A stretch of 64,000 nucleotides of DNA, from NCBI GenBank assembly GCA_965262745.1, contig OZ253558.1, positions 1,240,001 to 1,304,000 on the forward strand, given 5' to 3'. The stretch's first letter is position 1, and every line of letters begins with the position of its first letter. Under the pieces are notes generated by a model that was not told the origin of the DNA, made no database searches, and saw only the letters and a program-made list of their open reading frames with translations. Origin of the DNA: JAJECS01 sp965262745. Its GTDB lineage: Bacteria > Chloroflexota > UBA11872. A program made the translations under genes and the position numbers. Of this stretch, positions 34,696-44,076 are shown piece by piece.

Positions 34696-34747
34696 GTTCG
34701 TGTATAAGAAGGGTCCCCAACCAGCTCAATAGGTGCAGCCCCCAGTG

Positions 34748-36499
34748 ATGCCGGTTCCGCGCGGACAACCGGACGACGAGACGATCGAGCGCCTCAAGGC
34801 CCGCTTCGAGCGGTTTGCCGAAGCCGAGGCCCGCGGGTCTTCGCCGCTCTATTTCCATCTTGGTTACCTGATCGCCGGCGACTCGGAAATCGCAGGGCTG
34901 CTGGCGCATGCGCCGCGGACGGAGCAGCGCGCCAACTTGCTCTTCGCGGCGGTCCATTACCTCCTTCTGTCTGGGGTGGATCACCCGCTGCGCGCGTTCT
35001 ACGGCACGATTTCCGATCCGCCGGATCGTCCGGAGGAGGCGTTCCCGGTCTTTCAGGACTTCTGCGCTGATCACCGCGACACGCTCGTCGAGCTGATCGC
35101 GACCCGCGGCACCCAGACCAACGAGGTGCGCCGCTGCGCGTACCTCCTTCCCATGTTCGGCCTGGCCGCGGCTCGAGCTACGGGACGGCCACTCGCGCTG
35201 CTCGAAATTGGGCCCAGCGCCGGCTTGAACCTCAACTTCGACCGCTACTACTACGAGTACTCACACGGCGTGCGGGTGGGAGCGACCAATGCGGTGGTCC
35301 GCATCGCCTGCGAGGTCCGCGGCCCGATCGAGCCGCCGGTGCCCCCGACGATGCCGAGCGTCGCGTGGCGGGCCGGCATCGATCCGAGACCTGTCGACGT
35401 GAATGACGTTGACGGCATCCGCTGGCTGCGCGCCTGCATCTGGCCCGAGCACCTCGGTCGGACCGAGCTGCTCGAGCGCGCCGTTGGGGTCGCACGCGAA
35501 CACCAGGTGACGCTGATCCACGGCGACGGTATCGACCTGCTGGCAGCCACGGCCGCGCGGTCACCCGACGATGCGCTGCTGTGCGTCTTTCACACCAATG
35601 TCGCGCCGTATCTGTCGGCCGACGACCACCAGCGACTCGAAGCTGCGGTATTGGCGGTCGCCGAGACGCGTGACTTGTGCTGGATCGTGGCCGAGGGCGA
35701 CTCACCGCGCTGGCGGTTTTGGCAACTGCCCACGCTTGACGTGCCACGTCCCTCGAGGCCATATATCCATATGTCATGCGCAATGGTGTCGTTCGAGGGT
35801 CGCCGGCACACGACTGAGCTGCTGGGGCTCGCCGACGCGCACGCAGCGTGGATCGAATGGCTCCAACCGGGTCCCACCGCAATCGCCCGCGCAGCGCCCG
35901 AAGATCGCGACGCGTGGTTCGACCAGTTGCACGCCGAGATCACCGAGTACTACCTGGCCGAGCCCGACAACCCGTATCGGCAGTCGGGCCGCTCGCAGGG
36001 TCATACACGCTGGGTGGTCACCAGGCAGTGCATCGCCAAGGCTGTCAACGCCCAGGGCGACTACCTCGACATCGGCTGTGCGAACGGGCTGCTGCTGGAG
36101 TCGCTGCTCGCGTGGTGTGCCGAGCGTGGCTTCCACATCACGCCCCACGGCATCGACTTCGTGCCCGATCTGATCGAGCTGGCCAAGCTGCGGCTGCCAC
36201 GGTGGGCCGAGAATTTCGAGGTCGCGAACGCGTGGGACTGGACGCCGAAGCGCCAGTATCGGTTCGTCCAGGTGCTCACGGACGCCGTGCCCAAGCTCGA
36301 CCGGCCCGCCTTGGTCCAACGCACGCTGGATCTGGCCGTTGCGCCGGGCGGGCGTCTGATCGTGCCGCAATACGGCCTCGGCGACAGCGCGACGCCGGAG
36401 GTCGCCGAGCGCGTTCTCCACGACATGGGCTTTGAGGTCGCCGGCAGCGAAGCGTGCGTATCTGCGTCCGTCGCCTGGGTGGACAAGCCGTCGAAGTAG
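34748..36499 (+). CDS. DUF2332 domain fused to a class I SAM methyltransferase
   Basis: About 583 residues. The N-terminal two thirds match DUF2332 (SPLYFHLGYLIAGDSEIAGL, LLEIGPSAGLNLNFDRYYYE, VFHTNVAPYLSADDHQRL, WIVAEGDSPRW), a family of unknown function that itself resembles methyltransferases. Residues about 420-583 form a second Rossmann methylase with YLDIGCANGLLLESLLAW and GIDFVPDLIELAKLRL. A GTG at 34733 is an alternative start. It lies just past the right end of the IS6-type element. The fused layout suggests modification of a small molecule, but no substrate is indicated. Confidence 0.78.
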   Translation: MPVPRGQPDDETIERLKARFERFAEAEARGSSPLYFHLGYLIAGDSEIAGLLAHAPRTEQRANLLFAAVHYLLLSGVDHPLRAFYGTISDPPDRPEEAFPVFQDFCADHRDTLVELIATRGTQTNEVRRCAYLLPMFGLAAARATGRPLALLEIGPSAGLNLNFDRYYYEYSHGVRVGATNAVVRIACEVRGPIEPPVPPTMPSVAWRAGIDPRPVDVNDVDGIRWLRACIWPEHLGRTELLERAVGVAREHQVTLIHGDGIDLLAATAARSPDDALLCVFHTNVAPYLSADDHQRLEAAVLAVAETRDLCWIVAEGDSPRWRFWQLPTLDVPRPSRPYIHMSCAMVSFEGRRHTTELLGLADAHAAWIEWLQPGPTAIARAAPEDRDAWFDQLHAEITEYYLAEPDNPYRQSGRSQGHTRWVVTRQCIAKAVNAQGDYLDIGCANGLLLESLLAWCAERGFHITPHGIDFVPDLIELAKLRLPRWAENFEVANAWDWTPKRQYRFVQVLTDAVPKLDRPALVQRTLDLAVAPGGRLIVPQYGLGDSATPEVAERVLHDMGFEVAGSEACVSASVAWVDKPSK

Positions 36500-36572
36500 T
36501 GTGGCCGCCGCATCGCGAATGAGGCGTCGTAAGGCATGCTCGCGTCGACCGAAACGAGTGGCCAAAGAACCA

Positions 36573-36700
36573 ATGCCGCGATACCTCTTAAGCCGGCCAG
36601 TTCGAATCTTGGACTACGATCCGCATTGGCCTAAGCGGTTTGAGCGAACGTGCGGCTTGATCCGCGATCTAGTTGGCTCTCGCATCGCGGACCTCGAGCG
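36573..36700 (+). pseudogene. GrpB/UPF0157 family protein, 5' fragment
   Basis: MPRYLLSRPVRILDYDPHWP and KRFERTCGLIRDLVGSRIAD match the start of GrpB-family proteins (nucleotidyltransferase-like fold). The frame is cut at 36700 by an IS6-type end. Confidence 0.65.
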
Positions 36701-36819
36701 GCTCTGTCAGATTTCAGACCACGGAGCACAACGAGGCGAAGTTCTCCGTGCTCGAGGATCCCTAGCTCGTCGCCATCTCCGCGATCAGCCCGTGCCAGCG
36801 CGCAAGGAACAGCCGGCGC
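36700..36819 (-). mobile_element. IS6-type element fragment (120 bp, one end)
   Basis: Matches 33742-33861 closely, starting with the same GGCTCTGTCAGATTTCAGA end, then stops inside the transposase 3' region. It separates the truncated GrpB and ABC ATPase genes, so it marks a deletion junction. Confidence 0.85.
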
Positions 36820-37060
36820 CATTGGGTCCCAGCAGCCCGTAGCACTCGCCCGCCTCAATGGCCAGCGACACGCCGTCCAGCGCGATGATCGGTTCGGCGG
36901 CGCGTTTGCGCGCTTCGCGCCGGCGCAGGAACTCCCAGGGCCGCCGGCGCGGCACGCGCGGCTCGAACTGCTTGGTCAGGGTGTCGGTTTCGACGAGCGG
37001 CATGGTTTGCGTCCCCGCGCCTGCGTCGATCCGCTCGATGCGATGGGGCCGAGCGGTCAT
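36820..37060 (-). pseudogene. ABC transporter ATP-binding protein, 5' fragment
   Basis: From ATG 37060 the frame reads MPLVETDTLTKQFEPR at residue 20, then ALDGVSLAIEAGECYGLLGP and NGAG, ending inside the Walker A motif at the IS6-type fragment. This is the N-terminal 80 residues of an ABC ATPase of the antibiotic or lipid export type. Confidence 0.75.
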
Positions 37061-37285
37061 GGGATCGTACCAACCCGGATTGTCAGTGCCCGACGCCGGA
37101 GCGGAGGTGCGACTCTTGACGCGGCCGAAGCTGCCATGTCCGCGCACGAGGCAGCCGAAGCACGACTTCCGGCTGAGCGCTGTCTCGGCCGCCTGCGACG
37201 AAGCTTGCCTCCGCGACTTATGCGCCGGCGGAGTCGGCTTCGGTACTCTGATGGCCCGCGTTTTCAGTCGCGAGCAGATCGAGTC

Positions 37286-37915
37286 ATGCGCATCACGCTC
37301 GTCCGGCACGCCGAGTCCGAGGCGAACTTCTCGAATACGTACGGTGCGCAGACCGATACCAGGCTGACCGACCGCGGCCGCAGGCAATGCGCCTTCCTGG
37401 CTCAGCAAAGGGATCGATTCGACGGTGCGCGGATCATCGCCAGCGACCTCGCGCGCGCGACCGAAACGCTTCGTCTCGTACTTGGGTCCGGAGTGGACGC
37501 GACCCTCGAGCAGGTCTGGCGCGAGCGCGATTTTGGCGGCGCCGACGGGATGCCGGCGGATGCGGCGCGCGCTCGCTATCCCGCACTGTTCGATTTCGAG
37601 GGTGGCGGATGGTTCGCGGCCAAGGCAGAGGACGGTGAGTCCATCGCCGACGTGGATCGTCGCGTCCGCGTCGCGCTCGAGGAGATCGTGGCGCGCGACG
37701 ACAGCCACGTCGCCGTCTTCACCCACGGCGGCCCCATACAGCTTTCGATTTGCGCAGTGCTCGGCCTGGACCCGCGCACGCACATGCGGCGATTCAACGT
37801 CGAGAACACCGCGATTGCGACACTTCAGAGTTCGCCGTGGGGTGTCGTAGTCACTGGGTGGAATGAGGTGTCGCACCTGCCGTCCGAAGAGCGCACGGGC
37901 GTATTCGAGGCCTAG
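37286..37915 (+). CDS. histidine phosphatase family protein
   Basis: The 209-residue protein starts MRITLVRHAESEANF (the RHG/RHAE phosphohistidine motif) and has ASDLARATETLRLVL, WRERDFGGADG and VFTHGGPIQLSICAVLG, the second histidine region. It should be a cytoplasmic phosphomonoesterase of the phosphoglycerate-mutase-like branch; the substrate cannot be read. Intact gene between two scrap zones. The 220 bp upstream hold no other gene. Confidence 0.88.
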   Translation: MRITLVRHAESEANFSNTYGAQTDTRLTDRGRRQCAFLAQQRDRFDGARIIASDLARATETLRLVLGSGVDATLEQVWRERDFGGADGMPADAARARYPALFDFEGGGWFAAKAEDGESIADVDRRVRVALEEIVARDDSHVAVFTHGGPIQLSICAVLGLDPRTHMRRFNVENTAIATLQSSPWGVVVTGWNEVSHLPSEERTGVFEA

Positions 37916-37945
37916 ATCTCACACCAAGACCGAGACCACGGGGAT

Positions 37946-39151
37946 CTGATGCTCCTATCGTTCGTCAAGCGGGTGGTTGGACGCGAGGTAGGCAGCGGTA
38001 GAGTTCGCGCGCGACGTAGCGCTTGAGCACACGGACGATCTCGAGTTTGGAGCGGCCCTCGGCGGTCCGGCGAGCGACGTAGGCGCGGGTGCGGGGTTCG
38101 CCAGCCATGCGGACCATGACGATCCGCCAGAGGTCCTGATTGGCGCGGCGATCGCCACCGCGGTTGAGGCGGTGGCGGGTGGTGAGGCCCGAGGAGGCGT
38201 CGATGGGGGCGACGCCGCAGAGGTGGGCGAAGGCAGCCTCGCTGTGCAGGCGCTGCGGATTGTCGCCGGCGGCGACGAGCACCGCGCCGGCCGTGTCGGG
38301 GCCCACCCCGCGGGCCGCGACCAGATCAGGCGCGGCGGTGGCGACCAGGGGGCTGCAGCACGGCCTCGAGCCGCTGGCATCCCGCGTCGAGGCGCCGCAC
38401 GCGTCGGGCCAGTTCGCGGAGGGCGAGTCGGGTAGCGCCGGCCACCGTGGTGGGGTCAGCCGGACGGAGCCGGGTCGCCGTCGTTACCAGCTGCGCCACG
38501 GTGCTGCCGCGCAGCCGCTCCCGGAGGTCGGCGGGGCCCGTGACCAGCAGCGCCCGCATCTGGTTGATGGCCGTGGTGCGCCCGTGCACCGCCGAGCGGC
38601 GCGCGACTCGCAGGGCGCGAATCGCTTCGACGGCGCCGGTGCGCGTCTTGGCTTCACCCACCGCGTCCCCAGCTTGCGTCGACCGGGCCGCCGCGAGGGC
38701 GTCGACTGGATCGGATTTGCCGTGCCGGCGCCGCCGTTGGCGATTGGGGCGGTTGACCTCCACCACCGGCACGTCGGCGGCGTGCAGGACCCGGGTCAGG
38801 CTGGCCCCGTAGGCGCCCGTGCCTTCGGCGCGACCGTGCCGAAGCCCCGGAGCCAGGCCAGCAACGCGCGGTGCCCGGCCGGGGTGGTCCGAAACGCCCG
38901 CACGCCGAGCTCGGCGCCACGCTGGTCGAGGGCGGCCACCACGTGCTGGTCGCGATGCGTGTCGACGCCCGCGGTGACACCCGGGCGCGTATCTGTCATG
39001 GTGCGCATGGCCTGCCATTCGTCGGCTTCCCAGGGGTCGAGGGGTGGCCGCACGTGCCGGGACGGCGGACAGGGACGAGCCGCGCAGACAGGCTCCTATG
39101 AGGTCACGTTCGCCCGACCGGTGCGTGCCAGGTCGGTGCTCGGGCTCAACC
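37946..39151 (-). mobile_element. IS110 family element with damaged transposase
   Basis: One end (CTGATGCTCCTATCGTTCG) recurs at 50162 and partly at 55839; the other (GAGGTCACGTTCGCCCGACC onward) recurs at 56275. These shared limits define about 1.2 kb. No inverted repeats, as usual for IS110. Confidence 0.75.
37965..39053 (-). pseudogene. IS110 family transposase, frameshifted
   Basis: Three frames are needed. The first (from 39053) has TAGVDTHRDQHVVAALD, the RuvC-like DEDD start. After a small deletion near 38820 the second gives EGTGAYGASLTRVLHAADVP and KSDPVDALAAARS. After a shift near 38330 the third gives VGPDTAGAVLVAAGDNPQRL, FAHLCGVAPIDASSGLTTRH and RLNRGGDRRANQ, the Transposase_20 domain with its serine. 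Not functional as written. Confidence 0.85.
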
Positions 39152-39272
39152 GACAGATCAGATCACAGGCAGCCGAGGCGCCAGTCAGAATCTTGAGTCA
39201 GGCCGAGTCCGAGCGCCTGCCAACACCCTACCGCCCACCACCAGGACGCATGGTCGTGGCGCCCTGCGATCA

Positions 39273-39377
39273 TCCCTGTCAGATCTCAGGGCGCTGATGG
39301 TGAGGGTCGAGGAGCCCCCACCGGACTCCCTTCTTACGCCGCCGCCATCTCGCTGACGAGTGCCTGCCAGCGCGCGA
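39273..39377 (-). mobile_element. IS6-type element end remnant
   Basis: CTGTCAGATCTCAGG followed by antisense WQALVSEMAA matches the right end and last codons of the IS6-type copy at 57134-57236. The rest of the element is gone. Confidence 0.65.
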
Positions 39378-39418
39378 CGTAGCGCTTGAGCATGCGGATG
39401 ATCTCGCGTGGAGCGGCC
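39373..39418 (-). mobile_element. IS110 scrap
   Basis: ACGTAGCGCTTGAGCATGCG and GATGATCTCGCG match the 3' coding region of the IS110 copies at 38.0 and 50.2 kb. It is cut by the integrase-type element that starts at 39419. Confidence 0.55.
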
Positions 39419-40540
39419 GTGGGGGTGGCAAAACTTCACGCAGCCCAGTCGTACTCGTTGAGAAGCCCGCCGAGCACCTGCCGTCTTCGGACGTACGCTG
39501 ACTCGCTGGGCCTCGACCGAGGCTCCCGACCGTCCGGCGAATCAAGGCCCAGTGTCCGGTGTGGTCGCATCCCGTTGTAGTGCGCCACGTACTCGCGAAG
39601 CACGCGGCGCAGGTGACGCTCGTTCACGACGATGAAGTGGTCGAGACATTCGCGGCGCAGCGTCCTGATCACTCGCTCGGCAACCACGTTCGCGTTCGGT
39701 GCGCGCACCGGCGTCAGCATCGTCCAGATCCCGAGCCCTCTTGCCCTCCTAACGAAGTCCAGACCGTAGCTGCGTTCGCGGTCTCGAATCAGGAAGCGTG
39801 GCCGGTCCCCCCAGGCGGTCGCCTCGATCAGCTGCCGCCAGTGCCAGACAGCCGTCGGGTGCCGCGTCACGTTGACGTGCACGAGGCGCCGGCGGCCGTG
39901 CGCGATGAACACCACGACGTAGAGCGTCCGCATGGCCATCGTGAACAGGTCGACCGCCCAGATGTCCGGCGCGTGGTTGCGCAAGAACGTCCGCCAGGAT
40001 TGCGACGGTGTTCGCCGTCGCACCTGATCTCGGTAGCGGCGCACGGTGCGCGCGCTCGCCAAGAATCCCAGAGCGCGGAGTTCCCCAACGATGCGAACGG
40101 ATCCCCAGCGTGCGTTCTCGCGCGCGACACGCAGGATCAGCTGCCGCAGCTCGGCGTCAATGCGAGGCCGTCCCGACCGGCCCCCGCGACTCCTACACGT
40201 CCAGTACCGACGCCACGCCGTGCGATGCCAGCGAACCACGGTCTGCGGCTGCACCAGTCGCAGCCGAACGCGCCACGGCGACCAGCCCCACGCCACCACG
40301 GACCAGAACGGCCGATCCTCGTTCCGCAACCTCGCTCGCCTCGGCTGCCTTGCGTACACCGCAAGCTGCTGGCGTAGCACGAGATTCTCCATCTGCAGGT
40401 CGCTGCGCGCTCGCATCGAGCGACGCAACACGCCGATCAGGAGCCTGATGTACAGACGCATGGCCGATCTCCTCCGAATCGGCCATCATCCCTCCAGTCA
40501 ACCCCTCACGTCGCGGCGGATGAAGTATTGCCTCCCCACG
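39419..40540 (-). mobile_element. integrase-type insertion sequence
   Basis: Imperfect inverted ends GTGGGGGTGGCAAAACTTCA and GTGGGGAGGCAATACTTCA enclose one transposase gene, 1122 bp in all. No target duplication could be recognised because the left flank is IS110 scrap. Confidence 0.7.
39436..40461 (-). CDS. integrase core domain transposase
   Basis: The 341-residue protein has an N-terminal DNA-binding part and an rve/DDE core with IWAVDLFTMAMRTLYVVVF, FLIRDRERSYG and NVVAERVIRTLRRECLDHF, ending RPHRTLGLDSP. It is full length. Family assignment within the IS481/IS3-like group is uncertain. Confidence 0.88.
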   Translation of the reverse strand: MRLYIRLLIGVLRRSMRARSDLQMENLVLRQQLAVYARQPRRARLRNEDRPFWSVVAWGWSPWRVRLRLVQPQTVVRWHRTAWRRYWTCRSRGGRSGRPRIDAELRQLILRVARENARWGSVRIVGELRALGFLASARTVRRYRDQVRRRTPSQSWRTFLRNHAPDIWAVDLFTMAMRTLYVVVFIAHGRRRLVHVNVTRHPTAVWHWRQLIEATAWGDRPRFLIRDRERSYGLDFVRRARGLGIWTMLTPVRAPNANVVAERVIRTLRRECLDHFIVVNERHLRRVLREYVAHYNGMRPHRTLGLDSPDGREPRSRPSESAYVRRRQVLGGLLNEYDWAA

Positions 40541-40726
40541 ACTCCGTCGCTTTCATTGTCCTGAACCGCCATTTGGCATCATCCCACCAAATCCGACGTA
40601 TGGTCAGTCGCCGATATGCGCGAGCGGCCACGCTTGCGTTGCGCAATTCGTGGTCGGGCACCCGCAGAATACGGAGCAAAAACTATTAGAAGTCCCACGC
40701 AATTCCTAGTTCCGGCCGTGATTCAT

Positions 40727-41719
40727 TCAGGCGCACCAGGGGGCGTCTGCACTCCAGCGGTTAAAACTGGGGGTGGGCTGGCCGGCCAGCCGGGCGCGGG
40801 CGTCTAACCAGAGGTCGCGCCAGGCGTTGTGGTCGGCGAGGGCGGATTCCGGGTTGGAAGCGCTGCGGGCGACGAAGTCGGGAAAGTCGGCGCGGCCGTT
40901 GATCTGGCCAGTCGGCTGATAGCGCAGGTCCATGCTCCAGCGCACTCCGTCGCTGAGGTTGGGAAGAGCTCGGTGGGGCGTGTAGCGAGTCATCAGGAGG
41001 ACCGAACCGGCGCGCATCGGGAGTGGCAAGAGGTCGTTTTCATCCAGTGCCTGTGGAGTTATCGCCAGGCCTTCGTCGCCGCGGCAGTGATTGAGGATTC
41101 CGCCCCGGTGGCGCCGTGGCCAGACGCCAAGGCAACCCATCTCGGCGGAGGCGTCGGTGATGGGCATCCAGACGGTGAGAACCTCGCTGGCGTCGGCATC
41201 GGCGGATTGCACGCCGATATCCTGGTGGGCCGGCGTGGTGAGGGTGTTTACATCAGGGGTGCCGTTCCATTGATTGTCATTCCTGGCGAGTGAGAGAGGG
41301 GTTTTGACGCGGATGTGTTGGACTGGGCTGGAGGTTATCTCGCGTCCGACGATCGACTCGACAAGGTCGAGCAGGATCGGGTGTGTGAGGATGCTAAAGG
41401 CGCCGTTCCCGAGGTAAATCGGGGTGTCGGAGTCGATTGATCTCGTTGGGAGAGAGATGTCGAATTCTTGGACGGGAAAGACGCCGGGGGCGCGGAGAAC
41501 CCGTAGGACACGCTGCCCGAAGGACTCCTCAGAATCGTAGTGTTTGATGTCGCCGGCCTCAAGCAGGCGGCGAGCGATCCGGTTGAGAATGTTTCCGTGC
41601 TCTTCGTTGAGCAACTTGAAATCGCGGGCCGGGTCGAAGACATCATCGACGACGAGATACCCTTCGCGGTCGAAGAAGTCCCTTTGGCCCGTGCTGAGAC
41701 CCCGCGCGTTGGCGATCAT
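40727..41719 (-). CDS. phytanoyl-CoA dioxygenase (PhyH) family protein
   Basis: The ATG at 41719 is preceded by AGGAGGAAGG and gives 330 residues; an upstream codon at 41764 is less likely. The iron-binding facial triad is visible as HQD in TTPAHQDIGVQSADAD and the distal His in YTPHRALPNLSDG. PhyH proteins are Fe(II)/2-oxoglutarate oxygenases that hydroxylate small organic acids. It is downstream of the substrate-binding protein on the same strand, so the pair may deal with one imported compound. Confidence 0.88.
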   Translation of the reverse strand: MIANARGLSTGQRDFFDREGYLVVDDVFDPARDFKLLNEEHGNILNRIARRLLEAGDIKHYDSEESFGQRVLRVLRAPGVFPVQEFDISLPTRSIDSDTPIYLGNGAFSILTHPILLDLVESIVGREITSSPVQHIRVKTPLSLARNDNQWNGTPDVNTLTTPAHQDIGVQSADADASEVLTVWMPITDASAEMGCLGVWPRRHRGGILNHCRGDEGLAITPQALDENDLLPLPMRAGSVLLMTRYTPHRALPNLSDGVRWSMDLRYQPTGQINGRADFPDFVARSASNPESALADHNAWRDLWLDARARLAGQPTPSFNRWSADAPWCA

Positions 41720-41846
41720 CCGTCCTTCCTCCTGTGGCGCTTTGAGCGACCTGGTGACGGTCACAGCCTGAACTCCTCAAGGGATATCGGGCGAGAGGGG
41801 TCTCCGCCGCAGGCCGACCGGCCTGCGGCGGAGTTTGGTTTCTGTG

Positions 41847-44018
41847 TCAACCGCCGAAATCGAGCTCGACCGGCTCAGCGTCCTTGAAGAAAAACTGCTC
41901 GGGGCGCGCGGGGCCCGGGCTATAGGCCGCTTGCCCATATGGGAGAACCTCCGCCACATTCTCAAGCCGGTTGCTCCGAACTCGCACACCAATGAGCGCC
42001 GGCGACAGGCCGACCGTCCCGATGACCCACAGGTTGTCCACCATGATGCGGTGGATCTCCTTGCCGAGTTCCCGGGCTTCTTCGACGGAGACTCCCTTGG
42101 CTCGCTGGTGGAGTTCCTGCTGGCGCCGGATCTCACTGCCCGCGGGCGGCTCCAACCCTCTGGCACCGCCGGTCTCGTACCAGATACCGTAGAGCGGGGT
42201 GGCAGAGGCCCCGGAGGCCATGAGGGAGGATCCCGGGTAGAGGAGCGGTGTGTCGTTCCCGTGCAGCGACCAAATCCAGATTTGCAACTCGCCATTTGCC
42301 CGTCGCACGTTGAACAAGCTGCGCTCGAGCACCTGAAAGTTGACGCGGATGCCGAGGTTCTGCTCCCACATCTGACCCACGGACTCAGCGATGCCTGGAA
42401 AGTCCACAAAGGACGCCGCGACCGAGACAAGATCCAGAATCAACGTGCCTTGGCCATCGCTGCGCAATCGGAAACCGTCGGCATCGCGTTCTGCCAGGCC
42501 CAGATCGTCAAGGATCGCGTTGGCCTTCGCAGAATCGAAGTCGGCATGCTTCGTCCGGTACTCGGGCTCAGGGGCGTACGGCGAGCCAGGGGCTGGCGAG
42601 GTCGTGCCGGGCGAACCCAGGCCCACCCAGTGAATCTCGTTTAATTCGTCGCGGTCGATGCCGTGCGACAGCGCCCGCCGGAAGTCAAAGGTCTCGAGCC
42701 ACTTCTTGATTTCCGGGTCATCACCTTGCCACGCCTGGTTGAAGTGAAAGCCACCCTCGGTGCCGTGGTTCCCGTTATAGAAGCTCACCGTGTAGTCGCT
42801 TCTGATTTCGTTGGCCTTCAAGACGGGTACGTTGCCGATGACGATGTGCCGGACCTGAAAGTCAAGTTCGCCAGCTACGGCCCTGAGGTTCAGTACCTGC
42901 AAGTCCTCGGCAAGATCGGTCCGGATTCGGTCGATGTAGGGCAGCTGATTGCCCTCGATATCCACAGCGTGATAGTAGGGATTTCGCTCCAGCAATACCT
43001 GCGGTGTGCTGTTAGCGGTTAGAGGCGTCCAGGCGGTTGTAACCGGACACTCCGGGTTGCGCACGGGGTGCGCGACCGTCTTCATGTGCTGGACCCAGTT
43101 CTCGTAGCCGGCGTCGCTAGCCAGCTTCGCGGCGTTGTCGTCACCGACGTACTTGGGGAGAAACTGGGATAGGTAGTGCTTGGGTGCCCAGATGCTATTT
43201 CCGCTGTGACTCGAGGAGAACGCGCCGCCAGGCGGGTTCGAAGCCAGCTGCTCGACGAAGATGAAGTTGGGTGCGCCGAAGCGGACCCTGACCGCGTAGT
43301 CGTCCACCTTCTCCCACTTACCCTGTTCACCCTGGGAGTCGGCATTCCAGGTAGACGCGCCTGGGTGGAAGTCGGCGTTCAGATACAAGTCCTCGTACCA
43401 AAACATGACGTCGTCAGCGGTAAGCGGCGCGCCGTCGGACCAGCGGTGCCCCTCGCGCATGTAGAAAGTAAAGGTGGTCCCGCCGTCACTGATCTCCCAC
43501 CCCTTGGCGATATAAGGGACGACTTTAGTTAGCTGGCTGTTCCAGTACAAGAACGTGTCGTGGAGGATGCGGTCAAAGTTGGCGAGGTCGCCGGGCCCAG
43601 TGAACGCCCGGCGCATCGTGCCGCCATACTTGCCAATTCGCCGCAGCGGTCGGTAGACCAACGGCTCCTTTGGCAGCCGCTCCGAGATAGGTGGCAGCTT
43701 CCCGGCCTGCACCAACGCGGCCCATTGCGGTGCCTCGGAGAACGCCTCCGGAATGAAGCCAGTAACGACGTCGACGTTCTCACCGCTGACCGACTGGAGG
43801 GCCTGTACCACCCGCTCGGTCTCAATGACCTTTTCTACGATCTTCTCTTGGATCACCACCCTCTCGACCGGGACCTCTTTGATCACGGTCGTCTCGATCG
43901 GCACTTCCTTGGTGACGACCTGAGTATCGCCACAGGCCATCAGGACCGGCACGCCCGCTACTCCGACTGCGCCGACTCCGATCAAACGAAGCAAATGTCG
44001 ACGCGACTGGCGTTGCAT
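41847..44018 (-). CDS. ABC transporter substrate-binding lipoprotein (SBP family 5, peptide/opine type)
   Basis: The ATG at 44018 follows GGGGAGG. The 723-residue protein starts MQRQSRRHLLRL, then a lipobox VLMAC, so it is a lipid-anchored extracytoplasmic receptor. The family 5 core is clear: YIAKGWEISDGGTTFTFYMR, APLTADDVMFWYEDL and FRRALSHGIDRDELNEIHW. Such proteins feed DppBCDF-type transporters, here encoded divergently at 45.6-49.9 kb. Length over 700 is at the large end and is common for this lineage's paralogues. Confidence 0.92.
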   Translation of the reverse strand: MQRQSRRHLLRLIGVGAVGVAGVPVLMACGDTQVVTKEVPIETTVIKEVPVERVVIQEKIVEKVIETERVVQALQSVSGENVDVVTGFIPEAFSEAPQWAALVQAGKLPPISERLPKEPLVYRPLRRIGKYGGTMRRAFTGPGDLANFDRILHDTFLYWNSQLTKVVPYIAKGWEISDGGTTFTFYMREGHRWSDGAPLTADDVMFWYEDLYLNADFHPGASTWNADSQGEQGKWEKVDDYAVRVRFGAPNFIFVEQLASNPPGGAFSSSHSGNSIWAPKHYLSQFLPKYVGDDNAAKLASDAGYENWVQHMKTVAHPVRNPECPVTTAWTPLTANSTPQVLLERNPYYHAVDIEGNQLPYIDRIRTDLAEDLQVLNLRAVAGELDFQVRHIVIGNVPVLKANEIRSDYTVSFYNGNHGTEGGFHFNQAWQGDDPEIKKWLETFDFRRALSHGIDRDELNEIHWVGLGSPGTTSPAPGSPYAPEPEYRTKHADFDSAKANAILDDLGLAERDADGFRLRSDGQGTLILDLVSVAASFVDFPGIAESVGQMWEQNLGIRVNFQVLERSLFNVRRANGELQIWIWSLHGNDTPLLYPGSSLMASGASATPLYGIWYETGGARGLEPPAGSEIRRQQELHQRAKGVSVEEARELGKEIHRIMVDNLWVIGTVGLSPALIGVRVRSNRLENVAEVLPYGQAAYSPGPARPEQFFFKDAEPVELDFGG

Positions 44019-44076
44019 AACCAACCTCCCCGGTATCAGCCTCGGATGCGATACCCGCTTTGCTCAACAATCACGC

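Noticed and set aside
36785..37876. 363-codon minus-strand frame ending in an ABC ATPase
   Set aside because: Only the last 80 codons (from 37060) are ABC-like; the rest is antisense to the histidine phosphatase.
39053..39151. bridge RNA region of the IS110 element
   Set aside because: IS110 elements encode a guide RNA in a non-coding end, but only about 100 bp remain here and the transposase is broken, so I cannot place one.
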